This document shows, piece by piece, positions 56,126 to 64,000 of a stretch of 64,000 nt of DNA. Source of the DNA: Actinomyces viscosus (GTDB lineage: Bacteria; Actinomycetota; Actinomycetes; Actinomycetales; Actinomycetaceae); the NCBI RefSeq assembly GCF_900637975.1, contig NZ_LR134477.1:2046001-2110000 (forward strand), in the 5' to 3' direction. The position numbers were made by a program, and so were the translations under genes. Numbering within the stretch: position 1 is the first letter of the stretch; each line of letters starts with the position of its first letter. The notes under the pieces are model-generated. The model was not told the DNA's origin. It saw nothing but the letters and a program-made list of their open reading frames with translations, and ran no database searches.

Positions 56126-57132
56126 CTAGCTGTATGAGGTCATGACGTTGGTGACGTGTGCTGGGACGCGGGTGGCGGGTGGCTGGTTGTGGCAGGCGGT
56201 GTGGGGCCGATGGTAGTTGTAGTGGTGGTTCCACACGGCGATGGCGTCGCGGCGCTGCTGCTCTGAGGAGTAGCTGCGGGCGTAGAGGCACTCCTCGGCC
56301 AGGATGCGGTTGTAGCGCTCGACCTTGCCGTTGTGGCGCGGGGTGTAGGGGCGGATTCTCTGGTGGCGTGAGGCCAGGGAGGTAATGGTTGTGGTGAAGG
56401 CCCGGGCCCGGTAGCTCGCTCCGTTGTCAGTGACGACCCGCACGAGCCTGGTCACGCCGTGGTCGGCGAAGAAGGCCCGGGCCCGGCAGAAGAAGCCGAT
56501 CGTGGTCGAGGCCCTCTCGTCATCCAGGGCCTCGGTGTAGGCCAGGCGGGAGAAACCGTCGATAGCGGTGTGCAGGTAGGTGTAGCCGATCCTGGCTGCC
56601 TTGCCCCGCTTGGAGGCCTTCGCCTCAGGGGTACCGCGCCCGTGGGCCCTCCAGCCGCCCTGCGGGTGGGATGCGTCCGACCTTCTTGACGTCCAGGTGG
56701 ATCATGTGGCCCGGGAAACGGGCCACGATAGGTTTGCTGACCCGGTTGGACTGCCCGGTGGGGCCTGGTGTCGCGGCGTCGGTTCAGGCCGGCTCTGTCC
56801 AGCCAGCGGGTCACGGTACGTACCGACACCACTGTCCCGCGCGCGGCGAGCTCATGACTGATGCGGCGGGCAGACCACTTGTGGGTGCGGCGCCAGTGCT
56901 CGATGAGGTCCACCGTCTCGGCACTGGTCTGGGTGGGACGGTGGACTGGGGCGCTGGAGCGGTCCTCAAGCGCCTCGGTTCCGCCCTGGCGGTAACGGGC
57001 GACCCACTTCGACAGCGTGGCGCGGGCGATGCCGGCCTCGGCGGCTACATGGGCGATAGGACGACCGGACTGGACACGCATCACGAGCCGGTAGCGGCCC
57101 TGAGGCGTCAGCGGAGCGTTACGGTGGGTCAT
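56126..57132 (-). pseudogene. IS481-family transposase with two frameshifts
   Basis: Starts MTHRNAPLTPQGRYRL at 57132 with a helix-turn-helix (HVAAEAGIARATLSKWVARY). Frame is lost near 56743 and again near 56660. Reading the shifted frames restores PGHMIHLDVKKVGRIP and GYTYLHTAIDGFSRLAYTEA, and then the last frame gives VVTDNGASYRARAF and PRHNGKVERYNRILAE. The D-D-E residues are all still present. The final TAG stop is supplied by the GCTAGC target duplication rather than by the element. Inactive unless frameshifted or trans-complemented. Confidence 0.85.
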
Positions 57133-57232
57133 GGCAGCAGGGCTTTCTATGTCAGAAGGATGATTCAGCACCACCCATCCTGACAGCCCAAGCCCCGCTG
57201 CCCCCACGACTACAACCTCATGACCCACAACA
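56131..57232 (-). mobile_element. IS481-like insertion sequence (1102 bp)
   Basis: Ends TGTATGAGGTCATGA and TCATGACCCACAACA are imperfect inverted repeats in TGT...ACA form. The flanks carry the 6-bp target duplication GCTAGC (56125-56130 and 57233-57238). The single transposase gene is read leftwards and is frameshifted. Confidence 0.85.
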
Positions 57233-57525
57233 GCTAGCGAAGACCTTTAGGTCCAGGGGAGCATTGACAGGAATTAACAGGACCGGCTCATGATGCCCTT
57301 CAACTTCCGCGTCCTCCCGAGAGCCGGCCAGCGCTGTTCCAGCCACTCCTTCCAGTAAGGCCCCCCTGGTCGTGCTCCTCGCCGCCACGTCAGCCCTCCA
57401 TCACGAGGCGCGCAGTCGTCAATGAGACGACCGGGCAAGCAGCCAGGCGCATCACGGGGCTTGACCCTGTTGTTTGGACACGCTGATTCCGGCCTTTGGG
57501 CTGGGGAGAGCGAGATGATCTGAGC

Positions 57526-58450
57526 ATGGCTAGGAAGAGCTACTCTGAGGAGCTTGCGGCGTCAGGCGGTGGACCTGTACGAGACGACACCGGGGGCGAC
57601 GGTGCGTGGGATCGCCCAGGACCTGGGCGTCGAGCGCGGCACGCTGCGCCAGTGGCTGGCCCGGTACGCTACCGGGCGTAAGACCGGCGCCGATGGCAGT
57701 CCAGCTGTCAGCCGGCTGCGTCCACGCAGGCCCGACGACTCCCGGACTGGCGGGCACGCAGGAGACTGCCTCAGAGCCGATCGCGCGCCTGGAGGCTGCC
57801 AACGCTGAGCCTCACACTCAGGCCGTCAAGCCCGGCCCGGGGAGCCGGTGGGATCCCTTCAGCAGGCGGGCGTGTGAACCGTAAACGGGTTGCTCGGCTG
57901 ATGCACGCCGCGGGTACCCGCCGGCTACCGCAGGCGGCGCCGGGTGCGCACCACCGTGCCGGACCGGGCCGGAGCCAGGTGCCCCGACCTGCTCAAGCGT
58001 GAATTCACAGCCCCGGCCCCCAACCACAGGTACGTCGGTGACATTCCCCCACTGCGTGGGAGGTGCCCCCTCCTACCTACCCCTGGCCGACGGGACGAAC
58101 CTGTACCTGGCTACCGTCATCGACTGCGCACGGCCGGCGCCTGGTCGCCTGGGCGCTGCGCGGCCACATGCGCACCTCCCTGGTCATCGAGGCCCTCCAG
58201 CAGGCCGCGGCCACTCGAGGGAGCCTGAAGGGCGCCGTGTTCCACTTGCGACCGCGGATCGGTCTATACCTCCAAGGACTTCGCCGCCGAGGGCAAGAGG
58301 CTCGGGGTGACCCAGTCCATGGGAGCAGTCGGCTCCAGCGCGACAGGCGCGCTGGCCGAGTCATTTAATGCCACGTTGAAGCGTGAGGTCCTCATGGACC
58401 AGCGCTCCTGGGCCGATGAGCTCACCTGCCGGCGCCAGACCTTCAGGTAG
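57526..58450 (+). pseudogene. Decayed IS3-family transposase remnant
   Basis: Fragments in several frames: KSYSEE and RRQAVDLYETTPGATVRGIA with ERGTLRQWLARY (orfA helix-turn-helix) near 57530-57700. Next is DLLKREFTAPAPNHRYVGDI, then VIDCARR-like and VAWALRGHMRTSLVIEAL in another frame near 58110-58210, and ALAESFNATLKREVL near 58350-58400 with the last Glu of the DDE triad. The middle catalytic block is corrupted and many frameshifts exist. I could not define the ends. The remaining bases to 58671 are empty. Confidence 0.75.
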
Positions 58451-58671
58451 CCCACCCGCGCACGACACCGTACGCCGCCACTCCTACTGCGGCCACCTAC
58501 CCCCAACCACCTACGAGCAACAGACCTCAACCACTACGCTGGCAACCGCCGCGTAAACCAACCCCCACGTCCAACAACAAGGGACAAGGCCCCGAGTTCT
58601 AGAAGCGCAGCGTTGGACAAAGGCATCCCCAGATGAGGCGAGTTCAGTGAAGACCAGCCGTCTTCACGGGC

Positions 58672-59211
58672 TCAGCAGGGGTTCCAGGGTTTACACCAGT
58701 GCAGGTCTGGGTTGAGGTTGATGTTGACCTTGATAGTCCAGCCGCCAGACTTCTGGTCTGAGAGAAGGGGCGGTGGGTTGACGGCGAGGAGGGTGATGGT
58801 GCCCAGGCCGTCGATGTGGACGCTCTCACCCAGGTGCATCTCGTACGTGGTCGGCTTCCCTCCCATGGGGGTCCAGCGCACCGAGGCGATCCACTGATGG
58901 CGCTCGGAGCGTAGGCTGTCATACCCCAGCGCTCCCGTTCTGGTCTGTGGGGGAGGAAGTGAATCAGCGAGGGGGACTGTCTCACCCCTGTCTACCTCAG
59001 CCGGCAAGGAAACACTCGTGGTGCTCGGGTGGGTCCACCACAGCCAGCCGCCCGCCCCCACCGCAATCGCAACAACAATGACGATGGCTGCTTGCAGCAT
59101 TGTTTTCTTGCTTCCCACCCTTCTCGTATATCCGTCATACTCGCGCAATGTCGCATCGTTTCTCACGTCGCCAATTGTTGCCTTACTGCGATCATGCTGC
59201 ATATCTGTCAT
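58672..59211 (-). CDS. Putative immunity protein for the calpain-like toxin
   Basis: 179 residues: a polar head, a single membrane helix (AAIVIVVAIAVGAGGWLWW) near residues 42-60, then an extracytoplasmic domain ending NLNPDLHWCKPWNPC. It lies 26 bp downstream of the toxin gene on the same strand. Its helix-and-stem segment (WLWWTHPSTTSVSLP, then RGE) recurs in the gene starting at 61644 (WLYWTHPTTTSVPLP, then EGE), which suggests an immunity family with variable outer domains. Position, size and repetition suggest immunity; no known family is recognised. Confidence 0.6.
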   Translation of the reverse strand: MTDMQHDRSKATIGDVRNDATLREYDGYTRRVGSKKTMLQAAIVIVVAIAVGAGGWLWWTHPSTTSVSLPAEVDRGETVPLADSLPPPQTRTGALGYDSLRSERHQWIASVRWTPMGGKPTTYEMHLGESVHIDGLGTITLLAVNPPPLLSDQKSGGWTIKVNINLNPDLHWCKPWNPC

Positions 59212-59237
59212 AGGTACTCTTTTGGACGTCTGCCGCA

Positions 59238-60620
59238 TCAGGGTACTGGGCTGATGCCTGTGCGAGCAAAGTACTTTTCGTAGTCCTCTCGGGTGATTCG
59301 GATGAGACCCCCGGGCTCTGCAACATTGTCGGGATGCTTGTTGTTCCCCCATGGGTTGCGTAGGGTAACGTAGTTGTCGTCGATGCCTTCAACGGTATAT
59401 GAGTGGTGGTCGCTAATTGTGAGTTCTTGTTCTTTGTCCGACTGTGCGTCGTTCCCGCCCGCGCTGGTGGCGTCAATTTTACCATCACGGTTGGTGTCGG
59501 TTACCGCCGTGACTTTGTTTCCATTGTTGAAATCCCCTCCTGTGGTTGTCCCGACAACGACTTGCCCGGAGTCAACGGCGCTCTTAATGGTGTCCCATTC
59601 ACCTTGGTCGTACTTGTGGTCCTCTATTGGAAAGGTCCAGCCGAACCAGCCAGGTTCCGAGCCCCACGTGTCGACGTGGTAGGCATCTGTGCCCGTGCTG
59701 ACCTCCATAGCATCTTCTTCAGCCACACCGCCGTCGTCAAGGTCTTGAAAGCCGAAGTGCTTGCCGTAAGCACGTTCGTAGAGGCTCATGAGAGTGGGTC
59801 GCCCCTGGTCATCTTTGGTGCCCTCGGAGTAGTAGTCATCCACGTCGACGTAGACGGGTTTGCCGTTGTCGTAGAGGGTGACGACGAAGCAGTTCTTGCC
59901 CTTATCCCACCTGACCTGGTCGCGCAGGAACTGCTGACCGTCCTCGGTCTGGGAGTAGCCCTGGAGGGTGGCGAGCAGGTAGCAGTCACCAATGACTGTT
60001 TGGTGGGCGTCGGGGTCCCAGTCGCCGTTGCCGTCAGCCTGCTCCCGCAACCGCCTCTTGTCCTCCCTTGAAAGCTGCGGTGTGCTTCCCTTGTTTTCTG
60101 ACGGCTCACTGTTCTTCCCGCTTCGTGGACCGGTGCTTGCTGCGGTAGCCAGTGAGGCGGCTGCGGTGGTCGCTGCCAGGTCGACGGTGGACAACAGGGC
60201 GTTGAAGGTGGTGGTGATGACGGTGGCCGCCACCTGACAGGCAGGAGCCGTCGCGGGACTGGTGATCGAGGTCACCAGCAGGCGAGCAGCCTGAGCCTGC
60301 AGCTCAGCGGCCATACCATGAGCCCGCTCCAGGACACCCGCATAAGCATCCATCACACCAGCCCCACGCCCCAGCTCCCCAGCCCTGCCGGAGAGCTCAT
60401 CACTCAGTGACGAGGCCGCAGCCGAGAAAGCCTGCGCACTAGCCCCTTGCCACGACGGCGCCGACGACCCCGCCGAGGACATCAACGACGCCCCCTCACC
60501 AATCCTGTCCCCAGACCTGCGCCAGGACGCAGCCAGAGCCCTGACCCCACCAGGAGAACCAGGAACCCGCGTAGCGATCACAGCAGCCAACCCTGACAGT
60601 CCGACTGGTACCGCACTCAT
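59238..60620 (-). CDS. WXG100-like/calpain-type cysteine protease toxin
   Basis: 460 residues. An N-terminal helical domain (about 1-160) carries SWQG at 56-59, like WXG100/LXG ESX substrates. The C-terminal domain is a C2 calpain: GDCYLLATLQ with Cys213, HHSYTV with His406 and RNPWG with Asn422, the full catalytic triad. A DTNRDGKID loop (375-383) resembles a calcium-binding EF-hand. This matches polymorphic toxins exported by type VII secretion. Proteolysis of target-cell proteins is inferred. The start overlaps the stop of the upstream small gene (ATGA), and a membrane protein follows. Confidence 0.88.
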   Translation of the reverse strand: MSAVPVGLSGLAAVIATRVPGSPGGVRALAASWRRSGDRIGEGASLMSSAGSSAPSWQGASAQAFSAAASSLSDELSGRAGELGRGAGVMDAYAGVLERAHGMAAELQAQAARLLVTSITSPATAPACQVAATVITTTFNALLSTVDLAATTAAASLATAASTGPRSGKNSEPSENKGSTPQLSREDKRRLREQADGNGDWDPDAHQTVIGDCYLLATLQGYSQTEDGQQFLRDQVRWDKGKNCFVVTLYDNGKPVYVDVDDYYSEGTKDDQGRPTLMSLYERAYGKHFGFQDLDDGGVAEEDAMEVSTGTDAYHVDTWGSEPGWFGWTFPIEDHKYDQGEWDTIKSAVDSGQVVVGTTTGGDFNNGNKVTAVTDTNRDGKIDATSAGGNDAQSDKEQELTISDHHSYTVEGIDDNYVTLRNPWGNNKHPDNVAEPGGLIRITREDYEKYFARTGISPVP

Positions 60621-60955
60621 CGACCCACCCCCAGGCCGCCACGCCCCCCACCGGCACGGGCACCCGCGCCCGCAGCCATCAGCCCCTGGGCGCCGCTGGC
60701 TGAGGACTCGTCGGCCTCGGCCAGGCTGGTCATGGCGTGCTTGACGCCGTCAGCGATCTGGTCGGCCCCGGCCGCGCCGTCGCGGGCGCCGCAGGTCTGG
60801 GTGGTGGCGTAGGCCGCCGCGGCCGCTACCAGCACCGCCGGCCCCAGGTCGCCGCTGCTGCCGGGCTCAACGCTGACCGGCCCCAGCACGGCTGAGCACT
60901 CATCAGCCAGCGACACCGCCCGCGCCAGCTCGTCAGGCACCACCTGCAACACCAC
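60617..60955 (-). CDS. Small ESX-like helical partner protein
   Basis: About 112 residues from the GTG at 60955, preceded by GGAG at good spacing; a TTG at 60970 is the longest alternative. Helical, with Ala-rich central segments (AAAAAYATTQTCGARDGAAG) and a Gly-rich tail. Size, helix content and position directly before a WXG-type toxin fit the small helper or chaperone genes that accompany LXG/WXG toxins. No exact family is recognised. Confidence 0.6.
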   Translation of the reverse strand: MVLQVVPDELARAVSLADECSAVLGPVSVEPGSSGDLGPAVLVAAAAAYATTQTCGARDGAAGADQIADGVKHAMTSLAEADESSASGAQGLMAAGAGARAGGGRGGLGVGR

Positions 60956-61643
60956 CAGGGACCACTCCAATCACACACCACCCCAAGGGGCACCAGTCAC
61001 CCGTGCCGTGTCCTGGAGCGGTTTTGTAGGAATCAGGGAACGATGAGAAAACTAATCGTGCATCCAGAAAAAAGTAAGGGACCATCGGCCCGGCACCCCG
61101 GGGAGAACTCCCCATCAACACCCACCCCACCAGGCGCGCAACCCACCCCTGCGGCACAACCCCGCACAACCCCGACCCGGCACAACCCGGCACGACTCAG
61201 AAAGACCCGGGGAGCCTCAGGGTGGCCCCGGACGACTCACGACGCCTCAGGGCGCCTGCTCCCCGCCGCGGCGCACAGCCTCCAACATGAGCGTGGCCAC
61301 GTCGGTGACCCGCACGTCAGCGCCCTCGGAGGCGACACCATCGGAGAGCATCGTGGACCAGGCGGGGCCCGGCTGAGCTGGTGAGCTCATCGGAGATGGT
61401 GGCTAGCTCTATGGCGGTCGGCCCCACAGTCACTATCAGCCTTAACGCGGGCCAGTCTGCAGCCGTCGATCTCTTCTCCCCTGCGGCTCAGGAAGTCCTC
61501 ACCACGTTGAATGCCTCCGCAGGAAGCTAAACACAAAGCAGCTCAGGTCAGGTTGCGATCACTTCTCCCTCCAGCCATCCGCTCGCTCGAATAAATTGAG
61601 TGTATCCTTTATCCATTACCCACTTTGAGGAGGAGGGCAGCCC
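60956..61643. other. Gene-poor stretch before the orphan immunity gene
   Basis: No convincing gene. Repeated cccggcacaac-type C-rich words occur near 61090-61200. A short frame from the ATG at 61396 (MVASSMAVGPTVTISLNAG...) to 61530 could encode 44 residues but lacks a good ribosome-binding site. It may be the remnant of a toxin or helper gene. Confidence 0.4.
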
Positions 61644-62265
61644 GTGGCCGACCACCAGGACGACGGAACCAACGGAGACACCGAGCCACTCACTGCCCAA
61701 GCAGACGATCGGCCCAGGCGAGGCAAAACGGTGCGACGCCTCATTCTGGGAATCATCATAGCCACCCTCACCACCGTGCTCTGCACCGCCGGATGGCTGT
61801 ACTGGACCCACCCCACCACCACCAGCGTCCCCCTGCCCGACGGAGTCCAGGAGGGCGAGGCCGGATACCTCATGGCGGTCTTTAATCAAGCTTTTCTTGG
61901 GTTGGTGTGATGGGTAGGTGCTCGAAGTCGTAGTCGAAGGTGCGGCTGGTGATGTAGCTGGTGAATGCGGTGTAGGTTTCCTCGGGGTTGTCTCGTTGTA
62001 TGTTTGAGATGTTCTTCTTGGCGGTGTTCCAGACGTGCTCTATTGGGTTGTGGTCGGGCGCGTAAGGAGGTAGGTAGATCGGCCTGACGCGCTCCAGGGC
62101 CTGGCCGGGCTCATACAGGTCAGTGACCGCCTTGGCGTGGTGGAAGCCGGCGTTGTCAAGAACAACAGCGATCTTGTCGTTTGCCGTCTCGCGTACCAGA
62201 CGGGCCAGGGCCAGGGTGACCTGCTCGGCGTTCTGGTTGCCCTCGATGGGGTAGACGCGCACCTG

Positions 62266-63140
62266 GAAGGTTATTCAGGGGCGTGTATGGGGGTTTAGGG
62301 GTTCGGTGTGTTGAATGGGTGACGGCTCGTTGGTCTGAGAGAATCAGATTGCTACATGAAACCTCTCAGGAACGAGCCGTCATGGGTAAGGGTATCACAG
62401 GCCTGGACAGAACGCAGTTGAGCTGCCTGGTGGAAATGGTGCTGGGTGATACTGAGATCTCCTTGGCGCCAAGAATTCTTGGCCCACTGGCCGCGGTGCG
62501 GGCGACGTTGATGTATTTGCGCACCAACACCTCCCAGGAGGCGATCGCCGAGATCATGGGGGTGTCACAGCCGACGATCTCGCGGGCGATCTCGGTGGTC
62601 ACCCGGATCATCGCCAGGGTCTTGGGGCCTGTGCTGGCGACCGTCGAGGAGGTCCCCCATGGGGGCGTGCACATCATCGACGGTACGCTCCTGCCGTGCT
62701 GGAGCTGGAAGGATCGGACGGACCTGTGGTCGGGCAAGCACAAGCGCACCGGCCTGAGCCTGCAAGTGCTGGTCAGCCCCGCCGGGCGCCTGCGGTGGGC
62801 CTCAGACCCGCTACCGGGGGCCACCCACGACACCAAGGCCATCACCACCTCCGGTCTCTTGGAGGAGATCGACCCCTCCTGCTGCATCGCCGATAAAGGC
62901 TACATCGGAACCGGGGTTCTCACCCCCTACAAGAAACCTCCCAACAGTGAGCTCACCAAGGCCCAGAAGCAGGCCAACAAATCCCTAAATGAAATCCGGT
63001 ATGTCGTGGAGAGAACCATCGCGCACATCAAATCCTGGAAGATCCTGGCCCACGACTACAGGCGCCCCCTGCACACCTTCAAAGAAACTATCACAGCCAC
63101 CCTAGCCCTCTACGCCTACACCAACCCCTGAATAACCTTC
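62266..63140 (+). mobile_element. IS5-like insertion sequence, copy 2 (875 bp)
   Basis: Same 16-bp terminal repeats and length as copy 1. Target duplication CTG at 62263-62265 and 63141-63143. Inserted inside the IS630 transposase. It differs from copy 1 by one silent base in the transposase (gtg versus gta in the LQVLVSP segment). Confidence 0.95.
62283..63131 (+). CDS. IS5-family DDE transposase, copy 2
   Basis: 282 residues from 62283, or 249 from the ATG at 62382 that follows CAGGAACGAGCCGTC. Protein sequence is identical to copy 1, with the same helix-turn-helix and DDE residues. Unlike copy 1 it is not fused to an upstream host frame. Apparently intact and able to move. Confidence 0.93.
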   Translation: MYGGLGVRCVEWVTARWSERIRLLHETSQERAVMGKGITGLDRTQLSCLVEMVLGDTEISLAPRILGPLAAVRATLMYLRTNTSQEAIAEIMGVSQPTISRAISVVTRIIARVLGPVLATVEEVPHGGVHIIDGTLLPCWSWKDRTDLWSGKHKRTGLSLQVLVSPAGRLRWASDPLPGATHDTKAITTSGLLEEIDPSCCIADKGYIGTGVLTPYKKPPNSELTKAQKQANKSLNEIRYVVERTIAHIKSWKILAHDYRRPLHTFKETITATLALYAYTNP

Positions 63141-64000
63141 CTGCTTGCTGGTCAGGCTCAGGGCGCCGAAGAAAGACTGGGCCGAGCGTTCTCGGTCGAC
63201 ATAGATCTTGGTCCGACGGCCGGTGGGCAGCCACATACGCCGGGTGACGGCCTCGTGCTCGACGCGCACCTCGTCGACGGTGTAGACCTCCCAGCCCCGG
63301 GCCAGCAGGTCGGCGACCTCCTGACGGACCTGGTCCATTCGCTCGGTGACGGCGGCCTCGTCGCGGCGCTTGTCGAAGGGGTCGGGCAGCTTGAAGCTCA
63401 TCCCCACGAAGCGCAGGAGCAGCTGGTAGGAGGAGTCTGAGGCGTACTCCACGCCGAACTTGATCCGCACCACGTCACGCAGGGCCGGTACGTCCCAGAA
63501 GTCCGCCCTGATCCCGCTCTGGGCCGGTGGCCTACTCAGGATCCGCTTGAGCTGCTCCTTGTGGGCGCGGGTGAGCTTGGCGGCGTTCTCGTTGCCGGCG
63601 TGCCCAGTGACAACCGAGTGCAACCTGGAGCACCGCCAGCGGCGCAGCCAGTTGCTCACCGTCCTGCGGCTGCGGCCGACCATCTCAGCGATAACACCCG
63701 TGCCGACACCACGAGAGGCATACAAAATGGCCTCAGCCTTTAAACGCACCAGGACGAACGAGTCACCGCGTTTCTTCCACGCCAGAAGAACATCCCGCTC
63801 CTCCGCAGTCACATCAACAACCACACACACATTCTATATCGATACCCCCAAAACCACCCGACAACACAACCCCAGAAGGAAACTTTGTTTAATGCCGGCC
63901 ATCAGCTCTGCACTTCCCTCTCCACAGACGATACACGGAAGCCTGTTCCCAGGGCCGCTGTATTCCAGGAACCACGAATGGGTTGGCACGGTGACATGGA

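Larger units (their letters stand above)
61882..63830 (-). pseudogene. IS630-family transposase split by the IS5-like insertion
   Basis: Codons 1-230 are at 63830-63141 and the remainder at 62262-61882. Removing the inserted element and one CTG duplication gives an uninterrupted 356-residue protein. Motifs: N-terminal helix-turn-helix VIAEMVGRSRRTVSNWLRRW, catalytic Asp in YTVDEVRVEH, Asp in VVLDNAGFHHAK and Glu in PDHNPIEHVWN. The stop codon is completed by the target site. All catalytic residues remain, so loss of function is due only to the insertion. Confidence 0.9.
61885..63889 (-). mobile_element. IS630-like element carrying a nested IS5-like copy
   Basis: Flanked by TA dinucleotides (61883-61884 and 63890-63891), the IS630/Tc1 target rule. 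The ends are imperfect inverted repeats (ATCAAGCTTTTCTTGGGTT left; AACAAAGTTTCCTTCTGGGG as read from the right). Without the nested 878 bp it would be about 1127 bp. It interrupts the immunity-like gene. Confidence 0.8.
61644..64000 (+). pseudogene. Second immunity-like gene interrupted by IS630; runs off the window
   Basis: GTG start at 61644 with GAGGAGGAGGG upstream. The intact part (to 61884) encodes a charged head, a membrane helix (LILGIIIATLTTVLCTAGWLYW) and the stem WTHPTTTSVPLPDGVQEGE. The last three resemble the immunity gene at 58672. The IS630 element sits after codon 80. Deleting it and one TA copy joins 61884 to 63892 with an open frame (...MAVFNAGHQLCTSLSTDD...) continuing to the end of the window. 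The break is therefore recent and the outer domain differs from that of the paralogue. Confidence 0.7.

Noticed and set aside
57475..58620. Defined ends for the IS3 remnant
   Set aside because: TTGGACACGCTG-like and CAGCGTTGGACAA-like words occur near both edges but match too weakly to call inverted repeats.

Overview
The window is high-GC actinobacterial DNA. The compact (p)ur genes next to a DUF3073 gene, sterol-carrier and RNB-ribonuclease neighbours, LAxTG-type surface anchors and WXG100-like secretion genes suggest an Actinomyces-like host. This is inferred from gene content only; no rRNA or other marker is present.

Left third (1-23 kb): a defence-type island. A NYN-domain gene (39-677) is followed by a SNF2 helicase resembling DISARM DrmD (1187-4312) and an overlapping 1571-residue N6-adenine methyltransferase resembling DrmMI or Eco57I-type enzymes (4312-9027). 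An AT-rich reverse transcriptase gene starts 20 bp later and is broken by an 875-bp IS5-like element. Removing the IS and one target duplication restores a 528-residue RT. A small BrnT-like toxin/HTH pair, a short basic peptide and a solitary Phd/YefM-like antitoxin follow. Then come a 2201-residue DUF1998 helicase (DruE-like in size and layout) and a UvrD-type helicase with an N-terminal RelE-like domain. Imperfect direct repeats of about 0.3 kb, each containing a 121-bp inverted-repeat element, lie on either side (819-1117 and 22772-23055).

Middle (23-37 kb): mostly core metabolism. It holds DUF3073, purM, purF, an amidohydrolase, a divergent EamA transporter/TetR pair with two palindromic operators, an RNB ribonuclease, a sterol-carrier-like protein, and the fructose operon fruR-fruK-fruA.

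Right (37-56 kb): three tandem LAxTG-anchored 5'-nucleotidase paralogues, of which the second and third have lost catalytic residues and share a recent gene-conversion tract. Next are gdhA, a SAM methyltransferase, a membrane protein, a phosphatidylcholine-synthase-like enzyme, a 14-blade WD40 protein, a cupin, a small membrane protein and a VOC protein.

Right edge (56-64 kb): mobile and toxin DNA. There is an IS481-type element with clean ends but a twice-frameshifted transposase, then a decayed IS3 remnant. A WXG100/calpain-like toxin operon with a putative immunity gene follows. A second immunity-like gene is interrupted by an IS630 element, which is itself interrupted by a second, nearly identical copy of the 875-bp IS. 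No tRNA, rRNA or CRISPR array was seen.
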